Of a stretch of 64,000 bases of DNA, positions 1 to 13,347 are shown piece by piece. Position numbers and translations under genes: made by a program. A model generated the notes under the pieces. The model made no database searches. It had not been told where the DNA came from and saw only the letters and a list, made by a program, of their open reading frames with translations. Position 1 is the first letter of the stretch; each line of letters opens with the position of its first letter. This DNA is from Arenicola marina (taxonomy: Eukaryota; Annelida; Polychaeta; Arenicolidae): the NCBI GenBank assembly GCA_964019135.1, contig OZ025252.1:43994959-44058958 (forward strand), in the 5' to 3' direction.

Positions 1-1364
1 GTGGAGGAGATACAGTCAGTTTAAGGTTGTTGACCACAAGGTCCGGCTGTTTCTAGACGACCATAGTCAATTTCCACATTGAAAAAGCTGCTATAAAATT
101 GGTGCTGCCCCCTACGGAGCCATTTCGCTGTTGGATGATGAATTGTGCTTCCATCTAGTGAGCCGTTTGGTAACAATATTGTAGCGACAGGCCGATATAC
201 CGCGTCGTGCAGACAGGAGGCCCGATCTGACATAGAGAAATTTGAAAGAGAGGCACTCTATGTCAGACAGAACAAGGTGACGTAAAATTGATGAGCTATT
301 AATTGCCACAATCCAGGATCTTGGTGGAGGTGGTGGGTCTTAAAATGGAAAACAAACTGACGAGGCACGACAAAGTGGATAGCGGGCTCCGCAATTTCAT
401 GGGCAGTGGTGGCTCAGTTTTTCTGGCCGCTTTAAATCTTGCGAAACTGGCCCTTGGGGGGATGGGAACCGTTTTATCATAGTTACGCTGTTCCACTACA
501 CTGGGGCCTATGTGTGGGGGGTGGGTGGGGGTTGGGGTGGAGAGAAGGGATGGTAACCATTGTCACCACCACCCCCACCGCCTCCGCCCCTGGATATGCC
601 AATTGCCGCCAAGAACCGCTCGAACAAATGTATTTCGATAGCCTCACTCTGAAAACTTAACTGAAACAGGCCTCGCACAAACATGGCAGTGAGATGTCTA
701 AAAACGCTATGCACTTTACTATTCTATCACACAATTACACATAGTGAGTAGTATTCATCCAACATGTACATTACATATGTATAGAAATAAACCTGAGGCT
801 CCAAGCTACAAGTGTTTGAGTTGAAGACCACGCGTTTCCCATTAGAGGTCACCGAGGCGTCAGTTTGAAGGTCACGCATGACGTAAGTATTTCGATTAAT
901 GTCGGGATCCAATGAATGAGGGTAGCGGCCGGCCGAACGACGGGACAAGCGCCAACACTTGTAGCGAAATTGGCAATACAACATTATTCAGGAGGCGCCT
1001 AAAATGGCTACTATGATCTTCACAAGGTAGCGCAATTGCCGCTCAGGGAAAAAGGCGTTCATCTTGCGCCCTCAATGGCCGCACCACGGTAGGTCGGATG
1101 AAGATCGAGGGTTTGGCGACAATTTTGCTCCCACATCTCTATCTCCAAAATAACCGCTTCGGGCCAAATTGACGTCTGTTGTGCCACCAGATTCGGTTTT
1201 TTCGACGAGGGGAAGGGGAGTTGTAACCCCCCCCCCCGCTCCACCCCCTGCCGATTCGCCATTACAGATGCAGATTTTATTGTCAATCTATTCGCTGGTC
1301 GGTTTTTTTGCCTGCAATGATTGATACTCGTGGTCTACATCCAACAAACGCTCTTTATTGATAC
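1..1364. other. Non-coding stretch, no gene seen
   Basis: No open frame here looks like a conserved protein and no splice-flanked exon is visible. There are short homopolymer or low-complexity patches: G-rich at about 513-540, followed by a C/A-rich patch near 565-592, and a run of C near 1219-1230. I see no RNA gene. Confidence 0.5.
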
Positions 1365-1608
1365 TCCCTGGTGTAGTGGTTAGCACATTAGACCGCATAT
1401 CATAAGGTACTAGGTTCGAATCCCAACTTGGACTCCGAATCTATGACCTGTGTCATCCATTCATCTGTCATCGTCTCGAGAGGTTCTTTGGCCCAGTTGC
1501 CTCGTGTCACCTAGGCCTATAGCCCACTAAGCTGCCTGACAGCTCCCCACTATACTGTACATCCCACGCCTATGGTAAACAATGCTTAGGTTATAATAAT
1601 ACACAAAC
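1365..1608 (+). mobile_element. tRNA-derived SINE-like element (type B)
   Basis: The head has an A-box-like GGTGTAGTGGTTAGCAC at about 1370 and a B-box GGTTCGAATCC at 1413, spaced as in a tRNA gene. The rest cannot fold as a mature tRNA and runs on into an unrelated body ending in an A/T-rich tail near 1590-1608. This is the usual layout of a tRNA-derived SINE. Only one copy is seen in the window, so the 3' boundary is approximate and the family is not identified. Confidence 0.55.
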
Positions 1609-4600
1609 TAACGTTAGTTCTTGAAACTTTGAAGCTCTCCCCAAAAAGTGTCCTCGTGGTCCGGCGGTGACAGTCCTCCACCCCCTGCAAGTGACTCATA
1701 CCCCTCGACACGTCAGCTCTGGGGATAGGTATGGGTGAAAAATAAAGTTCGTCGGACTAACATTTCAATGACATCCAGGCCAGGTGTGGACGATTCTAAG
1801 AAGATAAAAAACGAATTATCGCGCACTTAAATCGCCTTCGAATCCTGGGTTATTTTGACACAGGTAATATCCACTGTTTTTTTGGCGTCCCGGCCAGCTC
1901 ATCACGTGATCTACATGCAGGCTACACGTGTATCGTCAGAGGCGTCTCAAGTTTTACAAGGTGACTCAGATCGAGGCTAAGTGAACAACAAGTCCTCTCG
2001 TGATTGACAGACGCACAGACAGACAGGATTGTGGGGTTGGGGGTGGCAGGACACGACAGATAGAACACGGCACGACAGAGAGACCAGGAAAGGAGACGGC
2101 AGACAGAGGGCGGAGACTGAGGGGAGGGGTACGGCAGACAGAGGACGGAGACTGAGGGGAGGGGTACGGCAGACAGACAGGGTGCGGAGGCTGGGTGGAA
2201 GGGAGGCGGGAGGGTGGGGGGGCAGTAGGACTGTGGTTTGGCCTGGGTCATCCCGGAAAGGAGTGCGCCAATCGCTTATAAATCAAAATGTGTGTGGCTA
2301 GACGGTGGTTTATTGGCGTCCTGATCAAATCTAAGATATGTCAGAAATACTGACTCACGCCTATGAAAAAAATTCAGACTAAAGTCAGTGCTTTATGGTG
2401 GAAACCCGAAGAAAGCTGTTTATGTAAGACTTTTCCTCCTATAGTTAAATAAGGTTAATGCTGTTCGCACAGTTGTTGCCCGGCAATTAAACAGTATAGA
2501 GCATTGAAATGAATTCACATTTAACAAACTGTAGCATTGGCTTAAAAATGTAATGATAAACCCGGCAGAACAGATTCTTGTTTGACAGATGACCGTAAGT
2601 TTGAAGCTATGTGCACTACGTCACAGATGTGTGTGTACTTCACCGGGTTATTCCACCATTTGAAGGATGTCGAGCAGGCCTCAGGCAATACATGTTAGCG
2701 ATAACTAAGGGATAAGAATAAATAATTCTTGCACTAAGCACGCCTTGAAATGTAACCATTTAGATCATGGCAAGTGTTTGGCGGGAAACAACTGTTCGAA
2801 CAGCTTTAAAAGACATTCAATATATAATTAAATATTTATAGTTATTTTCATTGGCACATAACATTTTTGTAACCATTTCGCTTTTTGTTCGTTTTATGGC
2901 ATTGTTAATATACTAATATGTTACTCAGCACATTGGATAGCCAAGACATCACTTGAAAGCTGAGGCAATGCGACAACGAATCTGTGCAAAAACGAAAAGC
3001 CGTTTTATCAAAATTCACAAATTCGAGAAAACATGGCGCGAATTAATACTATTAATAATATTAGAGGCTGTCAATTTTTTTTCATTGACGTAGTGTCTGT
3101 GAAATACAAATACTTAATGTATTACACAGACCTATAAATGTTTAAACAATGGTTAACTGACTATAAAATCAAGCTCCGTTCGAGCTTAAAAGGATGTATG
3201 TTATTTTAGAAGGCGTTAGACACGTGTCGATATATAAGGCTCTCACCTAGAACCACAAACCCCTCTGTCGTTTGAATAAGTTGTTCAAGCCGGGATTCAC
3301 ATTCACAATGTAGACTCATTGCTTAGACATTTAAAACCGTTAGCGGCACCCTTTTTACTACCTACCAATGAGTCCCACTCGCTACTAAATCGAAAAGAGT
3401 GCACTCAATAATAATTGCATCGTCTGCAAAACACGTCTGCAGGACGAGGGCGTTGAGTTTGCCTCTAAGCATATATATATTATATTAATAAATAATGCAC
3501 CTAGCCGAGGTGTAATATTTGAATAGAGCTCTGCTTCCTGTTATGTGCGTGAACAGCAATGTCGAGCTGCAAGGTGTCTATTTGATCACATATCGTGTTG
3601 TTTCTTTGCGCAAGGTGTCTGAGCTTTTGATACTCTTGAGGTAGCTGAACGTGTGACTTCAATATCCAAGCCAAAAAATGAAATTAAGGCCCTATGGAAA
3701 GAGTTCTCTTTCAAATTCTCACGCACCAGAAAGACTCAACGAGGGTTATTGTAGACATTACAACACATGACATGTCTATGTTTTGTCGTAAGTGATAGCT
3801 TTCCAAGTATAGGAGTAGGTCTGAAGTAACTTAATAAAGAAACATATTGTGCTTCTATGTCAACAAGAAGGCAGGCGTTGGTTTTCAATTTGCATATCGC
3901 ATTTTGTACTTATAATAAAAACAGTGAGATATGTTGATATTTTTACATCGGAGTCTGCCCACTCTCCTCATCTTGATCACCAATGGACTACCTACCTCAT
4001 TAAAATGCTCACTTAGTGTTCACTTAAAAGGTTGCCTCAAGAGCTGTACAAAAGCCTCTTACGTTTATTAGTATGGAGATGGTCGATATTTTTGTTCTAG
4101 AGTTTAAATAACGATGAACCTCGATGGGCGGGTCTATTGTACTCTTTCTCACGGGTGAAAAACACACATTCTTATATGGCTAAGACAAGTCAGTAGGGCC
4201 CCATGTGGGGCAGCCATAGCCTTAGACGATCGACCACCAATGTTGTAACAACGTCAATAGATAACAGCTAAGCAACCAGCAATGCTGTCCAAGCGGTTTC
4301 TAAGATTTAAATATCAACATGCGATAACGACGAGTTAGTTTGTAAGAATTAATATTTTTGTCCAGAATGTATACAAGAAGTACACAAATGATGGCAGCAA
4401 GGCGTTGAAACACCATATTTTCGACCAGCAATGACAAAAACCTAGCTCAAACTGAAGGCATGAATTAAGAGAGGGTTTGCCTTCGAGAAGTATCCCAACC
4501 CATCTATCCTTGCCCACCGCTTGGTACAATACGAATGTTATTGTCAACTATACTAACTATAAAAAACATCAACTCTAATCCCTGCAAGGTTATGCAAACA

Positions 4601-6535
4601 CTTTGCCTGAATGCCCGAACCCGGTGACATCATGCTTCGCCCAATACGGAGGCCGGCCACTGTAAATACCAGCAACAAAAGGCCTTGGAGCTGACAAGCG
4701 TCTTGGCCTGCTGCAGAACGTTTTGGCTTTATTGCTCGGTAAATTTACCATTTCTTGTTCTCCTCACGACTGCTCAATCTGCTCAACTGGCAGTCTGTAC
4801 ATAGGCTTTATCAGCCAATACTATAGGGAGGGGGGTATGCATGGAGAGGCGGGCGTGGTTGCGGCGTTAAGTCCGTGCTCAGTGAACTTAGTTATATCTA
4901 TAACACGAAAAAAAAACTGCTGACCAGAAAACATTACGACAAGGACACACAGGAGCGGAACACTGGTCCCTTCATATGTTTAATATTATCATGGCGAAGG
5001 AATACCTCTGTAATTGTCTGGCTGAGACCGCGCGACGTCCTACGAACAAGCCCGTCACTAAACACCGAACAGTCGATGACATATAGAGCGTTGCCCGAAG
5101 GTTGTTCTCTCGTTTCTTGACAAAAGCGAAATTTAAGCTCGTATCTTTTCAACCTTAAGATAAAATCTTTTTAAATCTTTTTTCGAACGAGTCATTTGAG
5201 AAGGTACTATTTTCATGTTTGCTCTACATATAGACTTATTCATTGCATGCAGCCTTGGTTGGGTTCACGTTGCCCAATGGCACACAATAACAATTGAACT
5301 TACTCACTATGTAAGTACAAAACACAACATTGGATACAAAACATTTCCTGTGCAACCTGGAATCGTAATGCGATGATGTGATTCTACTTCTACTAGTTAG
5401 GAAAAAAGAGATGAAGTTCGAATGTCCGATCATAAATAACTGTTATGTCTGCACCGTTGCACAGAAAGCGGTGGCGTGATATATATAATATGGTGTCTTT
5501 AAGAGGGCATCCGTCTTACCACAGTATGCATTGCTGTTCGTCCCGCGTAATTTATCGCCGTCAGTTTTCTTTTTATTAAAAACTACCCATGGAGTATGCA
5601 ACAATATCTAAATGTCCCCGTATATCACTTGCACACGCACTACAGCCTGACAGACGGTGGACGGGGTGGGGTGGGGCAGGGGGAAGGGGGAAGTGGGGAG
5701 GGCACACTTAGCGGCTGTTATTAGTAATTTTGCGGCCGTTACCTCTCTCAGTTCATGTCGTGCCAGACCCCGGATGTAAGTCGCGTGATACTGAGCGTCT
5801 GCGGAGATCGATAAACCATTCGAAGCTCAGTAATTAGCGAAGATAAATTCTTCCATCTTTTGTCCCCCGACATCAAAAGTTATGTCAACGTCCGCCAGTT
5901 CTGATATTGTCGTACCTAAATACAATTAACATTGTCATAATTTTATGAACGCCCGTTTTTTTATGTACGGCAATGGCAGCTAAAAAGTAAAGTTGACAAT
6001 GATACAAAGACACCTAGAGTCCGAATGTGATGCAAGTCTGCATTTCGCACAATGAAGTATTTCCCCCCTTTCAATAAGTAAGATATAATTAACCTGTTTA
6101 ATGGGTACTCAGGGGTCGGTTATGTTTTCTATCTGGTTAGTGCAAAGATGTTATTTGCTGGAGCATACCCCATCGGGTCTTCCTACGGAAAAAAACAGCG
6201 GGACACACCTATTCAAAGCAGTCTACAATGGGGACAGAAACGTATGCTTATCATGAAACACTAAGTAAGCAAATCAGGATCTCTGTTACCACGTGCTTAT
6301 GTTGTGCATACCCATGTGTTCTATAAGGGCGTACTTAGTAACATGGCGGGTCCAACCATTTACAATATCGTGTGTTTGGAGTAGTAACTGCACATCATGA
6401 TTAATGAAACACGAATCCCTATCTATGTATATAAGCAGACTATTAGAATATGGGAAAGCAAAAACCGATTTTCCAATAGGACGACTTGACTGAGATTGAG
6501 GGGGAGGTTGTTCCCGGCCTGCGATGTGCGTGGAT
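1609..6535. other. AT-rich non-coding stretch
   Basis: About 4.9 kb without a supportable gene. Short open frames exist but show no recognisable domain and no matching splice signals. A 35-bp unit beginning CGGCAGACAGAGG is repeated about three times at 2097-2190 (copies about 2100, 2135 and 2170). A G-rich patch lies at 5655-5700. Otherwise I see nothing structured. Confidence 0.5.
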
Positions 6536-6722
6536 CACATGGACAATGACATGATTGCTGCTGTAGTGCAGTGTACGCTAGGTTTTATAAGAACTGGGCC
6601 AAGGATCATCTGGGGACAATGAACGATGTGGAACGAGAGATGCCCCAGATTAGATCCTCCAGACCGGGTTTCGAACCAGCGACCTATTGATCTGCAGTCG
6701 ATCGCCCTACCACTGCCCACAG
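6536..6722 (-). mobile_element. tRNA-derived SINE-like element (type D), minus strand
   Basis: Read on the minus strand, the right end begins with a tRNA-like head: an A-box-like GCAGTGGTAGGGCGATCG, then GGTTCGAAACC as B box near 6668-6678. It continues into a non-tRNA body toward 6536. The A-to-B spacing fits a tRNA promoter, but the sequence after the B box does not close an acceptor stem. I call it a SINE rather than a tRNA gene. Only one copy is seen and the family is unknown. Confidence 0.5.
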
Positions 6723-7440
6723 AGACATCAGAGAGGACTGATAGTATGGAATAAGAATCCTAACCGCTACGCTTACCCCCAACTAAATGCGTCATGCCCC
6801 CCCCCCCCACCTCCCACCCCACCGGCATACCCGGCCACACCCATCGCGTTCCCGCCTGGTGGCCTGACAACGTGAAGGATTTCCCCGCGCTTGAGTCCTG
6901 AGGCGGCTGGCGGTGGGTCTTGGCGGATCTCGCAGGAGCTTCCAGGCCGATGCTCCGGTCCAATCGCTCATGAATCAATGGCGATAGTGGCGACATTATA
7001 TGGCAGCGGCGGCGCCAGTGACTATGTATGTGCTCGCTTTGGCTTCGGTGCCATCGCTAGGGGTAGTTGCTATGGCTGGTCACCGCTAGGGGTCGCTGCT
7101 AGGGGTCACCGCCAGGGGTCGCCGCTGATACGTCCGTTGAGCGTCGCTGGCGACCGTGACCCACACCGACAATAGGGTCACGTGATTACAAGAATCACCA
7201 TGTACCGGAAGGTTTTGCAGAGAAAGGGAGAGGGGAGGAGGGGAGAGGGGGGGAGTTGATCGGCGCGTTCCTTTGTCAACCGCCCCCTCCCCTACCATCG
7301 CGCAGGCACGCCCACCCTCAGCCCACCCCGAATTATGTTCAAGTACAAAAGGTCGATTTATGTCTCGCTTTTCGTTACAGCAATGATAATAGCGTCATTG
7401 ATTTACTGCAGCAGATGCCAGGACACAAGAAGTTTTCGGG
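6723..7440. other. Non-coding flank of the large minisatellite
   Basis: No gene is visible. A C-run lies at 6798-6809. Around 7050-7125 there are degenerate short repeats of the type CGCTAGGGGTC. A purine-rich strand occurs at 7205-7255. The 27/28-bp satellite begins at about 7441. Confidence 0.5.
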
Positions 7441-10400
7441 AGGCGCTGGGTGGCGGGGGTACCACTGACTGGCGGACGTAGCGGGGGCAACACTGGCTGG
7501 CGGACGTGGCGGAGGTGGCGGGGGTAACACTGGCTGGCGGATGTGGCGGGAATAACACTGGCTGGCGGACGTGGCGGGGTAATACTGGCTGGCGGACGTG
7601 GCGGGGGTAACACTGGCTGGCGGACGTGGCGGGGGTAACACTGACTGGCGGACGTGGCGGGAGTACCACTGGCTGGCGGACGTGGCGGGGTAATACGGGC
7701 TGGCGGAAGTGGCGGGGGTAACACTGACTGGCGGACGTGGCGGGAGTACCACTGGCTGGCGGACGTGGCGGGGTAATACGGGCTGGCGGACGTGGCGGGG
7801 GTAACACTGGCTGGCGGACGCGGCGGGGTAATACGGGCTGGCGGACGTGGCGGGGTAATACGGGCTGGCGGACGTGGCGGGGGTAACACTGGCTGGCGGA
7901 CGTGGCGGGAGTACCACTGGCTGGCGGACGTGGCGGGGTAATACGGGCTGGCGGACGTGGCGGGGTAATACGGGCTGGCGGACGTGGCGGGGTAATACGG
8001 GCTGGCGGACGTGGCGGGGGTAACATTGGCTGGCGGACGTGGCGGGGGTACCACTAGCTGGCGGACGTGGCGGGGTTATACGGGCTGGCGGACGTGGCGG
8101 GGTAATACGGGCTGGCGGACGTGGCGGGGTAATACGGGCTGGCGGACGTGGCGGGGTAATACGGGCTGGCGGACGTGGCGGGGTAATACGGGCTGGCGGA
8201 CGTGGCGGGGGTAACATTGGCTGGCGGACGTGGCGGGGGGTACCACTGGCTGGCGGACGTGGCGGGGTAATACGGGCTGGCGGACGTGGCGGGGTAATAC
8301 TGGCTGGCGGACCTGGCGGGGGTAACACTGACTGGCGGACGTGGCGGGAGTACTACTGGCTGGCGGACGTGGCGGGGTAATACGGGCTGGCGGACGTGGC
8401 GGGGATAACACTGGCTGGCGGACGTGGCGGGGTAATACGGGCTGGCGGACGTGGCGGGGTAATACGGGCTGGCGGACGTGGCGGGGGTACCACTGGCTGG
8501 CGGACGTGGCGGGGTAATACGGGCTGGCGGACGTGGCGGGGGTAACACTGGCTGGCGGACGCGGCGGGGTAATACGGGCTGGCGGACGTGGCGGGGTAAT
8601 ACGGGCTGGCGGACGTGGCGGGGGTAACACTGGCTGGCGGACGTGGCGGGAGTACCACTGGCTGGCGGACGTGGCGGGGTAATACGGGCTGGCGGACGTG
8701 GCGGGGGTAACACTGGCTGGCGGACGTGGCGGGGTAATACTGGCTGGCGGACGTGGCGGGGGTAACACTGGCTAGTGGACGTGGCGGGGGTAACACTGAC
8801 TGGCGGACGTGGCGGGAGTACCACTGGCTGGCGGACGTGGCGGGGTAATACGGGCTGGCGGACGTGGCGGGGTAATACGGGCTGGCGGACGTGGCGGGAG
8901 TACCACTGGCTGGCGGACGTGGCGAGGTAATACGAGCTGGCGGACGTGGCGGGGTAATACGGGCTGGCGGACGTGGCGGGGTAATACGGGCTGGCGGACG
9001 TGGCGGGGTAATACGGGCTGGCGGACGTGGCGGGGGTAACACTGACTGGCGGAGGTGGCGGGAGTACCACTGGCTGGCGGACGTGGCGGGGTAATACGGG
9101 CTGGTGGACGTGGCGGGGGTAATACGGGCTGGCGGACGTGGCGGGGTAATACGGGCTGGCGGACGTGGCGGGGGTACCAATGGCTGCCGGACGTGGCGGG
9201 GTAATACGGGCTGGCGGACGTGGCGGGGTAATACGGGCTGGCGGACGTGGCGGGGTAATACGGGCTGGCGGACGTGGCGGGGGTACCACTGGCTGGCGGA
9301 CGTGGCGGGGTAATACGGGCTGGCGGACGTGGCGGGGTAATACGGGCTGGCGGACGTGGCGGGGTAATACTGGCTGGCGGACGTGGCGGGGGTAACACTG
9401 GCTAGCGGACGTGGCCGGGTAATACGGGCTGGCGGACGTGGCGGGGTAATACGGGCTGGCGGACGTGGCGGGGTAATACGGGCTGGCGGACGTGGCGGGA
9501 GTACCACTGGCTGGCGGACGTGGCGGGGTAATACGGGCTGGCGGACGTGGCGGGGTAATACGGGCTGGCGGACGTGGCGGGGTAATACGGGCTGGCGGAC
9601 GTGGCGGGGGTAACACTGACTGGCGGACGTGGCGGGAGTACCACTGGCTGGCGGACGTGGCGGGGTAATACGGGCTGGCGGACGTGGCGGGGGTAATACG
9701 GGCTGGCGGACGTGGCGGAATAATACGGGCTGGCGGACGTGGCGGGGGTACCAATGGCTGGCGGACGTGGCGGGGTAATACGGGCTGGCGGACGTGGCGG
9801 GGTAATACGGGCTGGCGGACGTGGCGGGGTAATACGGGCTGGCGGACGTGGCGGGGGTACCACTGGCTGGCGGACGTAGCGGGGTAATACGGGCTGGCGG
9901 ACGTGGCGGGGTAATACGGGCTGGCGGACGTGGCGGGGTAATACTGGCTGGCGGACGTGGCGGGGGTAACACTGGCTAGCGGACGTGGCGGGGTAATACG
10001 GGCTGGCGGACGTGGCGGGGTAATACGGGCTGGCGGACGTGGCGGGGTAATACGGGCTGGCGGACGTGGCGGGGTAATACGGGCTGGCGGACGTGGCGGG
10101 AGTACCACTGGCTGGCGGACGTGGCGGGGTAATACGGGCTGGCGGACGTGGCGGGGTAATACGGGCTGGCGGACGTGGCGGGGTAATACGGGCTGGCGGA
10201 CGTGGCGGGGGTAACACTGACTGGCGGACGTGGCGGGAGTACCACTGGCTGGCGGACGTGGCGGGGTAATACGGGCTGGCGGACGTGGCGGGGGTAACAC
10301 GGGCTGGCGGACGTGGCGGGGTAATACGGGCTGGCGGACGTGGCGGGGGTACCAATGGCTGGCGGACGTGGCGGGGTAATACGGGCTGGCGGACGTGGCG

Positions 10401-11848
10401 GGGGTACCACTGGCTGGCGGACGTGGCGGGGTAATACGGGCTGGCGGACGTGGCGGGGGTAACACTGGCTGGCGGACGTGGCGGGGGTAACACTGACTGG
10501 CGGACGTGGCGGGAGTACCACTGGCTGGCGGACGTGGCGGGGTAATACGGGCTGGCGGACGTGGCGGGGGTAATACGGGCTGGCGGACGTGGCGGGGTAA
10601 TACGAGCTGGCGGACGTGGCGGGGGTACCACTGGCTGGCGGGGGTGGCGGGGGTAACGCTGGCTGGCGGACGTGGCAGGGGTACCACTGGCTGGCGTGGC
10701 GGGGGTAACACTGACTGGGGGGCGTGGCGGGAGTAACACTGGCTGGCGGGGGTGGCGGGGGTAACACTGACTGGCGGACGTGGCGGGGGTAACACTGGCT
10801 GGCGGGGGTGGCGGGGGTAACACTGGCTGGCGGACGTGGCGGGGGTAGCACTGACTGGCGGACGTGGCGGGGTAACACTGGCTGGCGGGGGTGGCGGCGG
10901 TAACACTGGCTGGCCGGGGTGGCGGGGGTAACACTGGCTGGCGGGGGTGGCGGGGGTAACACTGGCTGGCGGGGGTGGCGGCGGTAACACTGACTGGCGG
11001 ACGTGGCGGGGGTAACCCTGACTGGTGGGGTGGCGGGGGTAACACTGGCTGGCGGGGGTAACCCTGACTGGTGGGGGTGGCGAGGGTACCACTGACTGGC
11101 GGACGTGGCGGGGGTACCACTGATTGGCGGACGTGGCGGGGGTACCACTGACTGGCGGGGGTGGCGGTAGTACCACTGGCTGGCGGGTGGGGGGGGGGGG
11201 CGGGGGTAACACTGGCTGACGGGGGTGGCGGGGGTAACACTGGCTGACGGGGGTGGCGGGGGTAACATTGGCTGGCGGACGTGGCGGGGGTAACACTGGC
11301 TGGCGGGGGTGGCGGGGGTGGCGGGGGTAACACTGGCTGGCGGACGTGGCAGGGGTACCACTGGCTGGCGTGGCGGGGGTAACACTGACTGGGGGGCGTG
11401 GCGGGGGTAACACTGGCTGGCGGGGGTGGCGGGGGTAACGCTGGCTGGCGGACGTGGCAGGGGTACCACTGGCTGGCGTGGCGGGGGTAACACTGACTGG
11501 GGGGCGTGGCGGGGGTAACACTGGCTGGCGGGGGTGGCGGGGGTAACACTGACTGGCGGGGGTGTCGGGGGTAACACTGGCTGGCGGGGGTGGCGGGGGT
11601 AACACTGGCTGGCGGGGGTATCGAGGGTAACACTGGCTGACGGGGGTGGCGGGGGTAACATTGGCTGGCGGACGTGGCGGGGGTAACACTGGCTGCCGGG
11701 GGTGGCGGGGGTAACACTGGCTGGCGGGGGTGGCGGGGGTAACACTTGCTGGCGGGGGTGGCGGGGGTAACATTGGCTGGCGGACCTGGTGGCGGTAACA
11801 CTGACTGGCGGGCGTGGCGGGGGTAACACTGGCTGGCGGGGGTGGTGT
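7441..11848. repeat. 4.4-kb GC-rich minisatellite, 27/28-bp unit
   Basis: About 160 head-to-tail units share the core CTGGCGGACGTGGCGGGG. Three main spacer variants alternate: GTAATACGGG (27-bp unit), GGTAACACTG and AGTACCACTG (28-bp units). From about 10620 to the end the core changes to GGCGGGGGTGGCGGGGGTAA, so the array has two subdomains. Higher-order structure is plain. The variant run containing TAACACTGAC starts at 9037, 9611 and 10212, spacings of 574 and 601 bp (601 = 574 + one 27-bp unit). The plus strand is strongly G-rich. The unit has no stop codon in any minus-strand frame, so very long minus-strand open frames (up to 1239 codons) are artefacts of the repeat. Confidence 0.97.
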
Positions 11849-12552
11849 GACTGCCTGTACTCCCCCCCCCCAATGCTATTAGGGGTGGACACAACCTGCG
11901 TAACAAAATTTGTACAAAAAAAGTATTATTCTTTCAACATAAATTGATATAAAAAATACATTTAAAAAATCAAATGTTCCAAAAACACCTGACAAACAAC
12001 TGCTCATAAATTATTGATAACAAAATTCCTACGCCCCTTGTTATTGCTTTACAGCTAGCCATGTATTGTATATAGGCCCATAAAGGTGGACCGACATGGC
12101 GTTACCCACCACGACAGCAATACCGCAGATAGCCTGTGGCCCAGGCTGGTTTTAGTACTTTTTCTTGCAGCATGTGGCGCTGCGATAGATGTCATTATCC
12201 ACCTGAATGCGCTATGAGCAGCAGCATCTGTGATATGTGCAGATGTAAAGACATATGAACGGCGCTGTGCGTGACATGAAGATCAGTCAATATACACTCG
12301 TGAATAGCATTAAATGCTACTTGAATATGTTTTGTGGGGGTGAGCAGTTACACATGTTATGCACGCCATGTAAGCAGCTTAATTACTCTATGTCTAGTCA
12401 TCAGAACCTAAATGTTGTTAAGGTTTTTCTTATCTACTAAAATATATTCTATTTAAAAAGTTGTATATACTTGATAAGTACCATATTTTGCACGCACTTG
12501 ACATTCCAATACCCGAGTTAAACTAATTCAACGTCGTTTTGTAAGAGCCAAC
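11849..12552. other. AT-rich spacer between two minisatellites
   Basis: No gene or recognisable element. The sequence changes sharply from GC-rich satellite to AT-rich unique DNA around 11880. A short open frame at 12255-12440 has no recognisable features. Confidence 0.5.
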
Positions 12553-13347
12553 AGTCAACCTTTACCCGACAGCCAACCTTTACCTGACAGCCAACCTTTA
12601 CCTGACAGCCAACCTTTACCTGACAGCCAACCTTCATCTGACAGCCAACCTTCACCTGACAGCCAACCTTCACCTGACAGCCAACCTTCATCTGACAACC
12701 AACCTTCACCTGACAGCCAACCTTTACCTGACAGCCAACCTTTACCTGACAGCCAACCTTTTACCTGACAGCCAACCTTTACCTGACAGCCAACCTTCAT
12801 CTGACAGCTAACCTTCACCTGACAGCCAACCTTCACCCGACAGCCAACCTTTACCTGACAGCCAACCTTTACCTGACAGCCAACCGTCATCTGACAGCCA
12901 ATCTTCACCTGACAGCCAACCTTCACCTGACAGCCAGCATCCCCTGACAGCCAACCTTCACCTGACAGCCAGCATCCCCTGACAGCCAACCTTCACCTGA
13001 CAGCCAGCATCCCCTGACAGCCAACCTTCATATGACAGCCAACCTTCACCTGACAGCCAACCTTCATCTGACAGCCAACATTCACCTGACAGCCAACCTT
13101 TACCTGACAGCCAACCTTTACCTGACAGCCAACCTTTACATGACAGCCAACCTTCATCTGACAGCCAACCTTCACCCAACAGCCAACCTTTACCTGACAG
13201 CCAACCTTTACCTGACAGCCAACCGTCATCTGACAGCCAATCTTCACCTGACAGCCAACCTTCACCTGACAGCCAGCATCCCCTGACAGCCAACCGTCAT
13301 CTGACAGCCAACCTTCACCTGACAGCCAACCTTCACCTGACAGCCAG
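12553..13347. repeat. 18-bp minisatellite, about 44 copies
   Basis: The unit is CAGCCAACCTTYACCTGA. Variants include TTCATCTGA, and a shorter block with CAGCATCCCCTGA that recurs about every 36 bp at 12934-13020. A longer block of variants at about 12840-12960 recurs at about 13180-13290, offset 339 bp at the marker CAACCGTCAT (12881 and 13220). Because 18 is a multiple of 3, frames through it encode short periodic peptides that I do not regard as proteins. Confidence 0.95.

Noticed and set aside
8054-11773. 1239-codon minus-strand Pro/Arg-rich frame (and companion 834- and 638-codon frames) as a giant repetitive protein
   Set aside because: It is a translation of the 27/28-bp minisatellite. 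The repeat has no stop codon in any minus frame, several frames are open at once, and frames shift at each 27/28-bp change.
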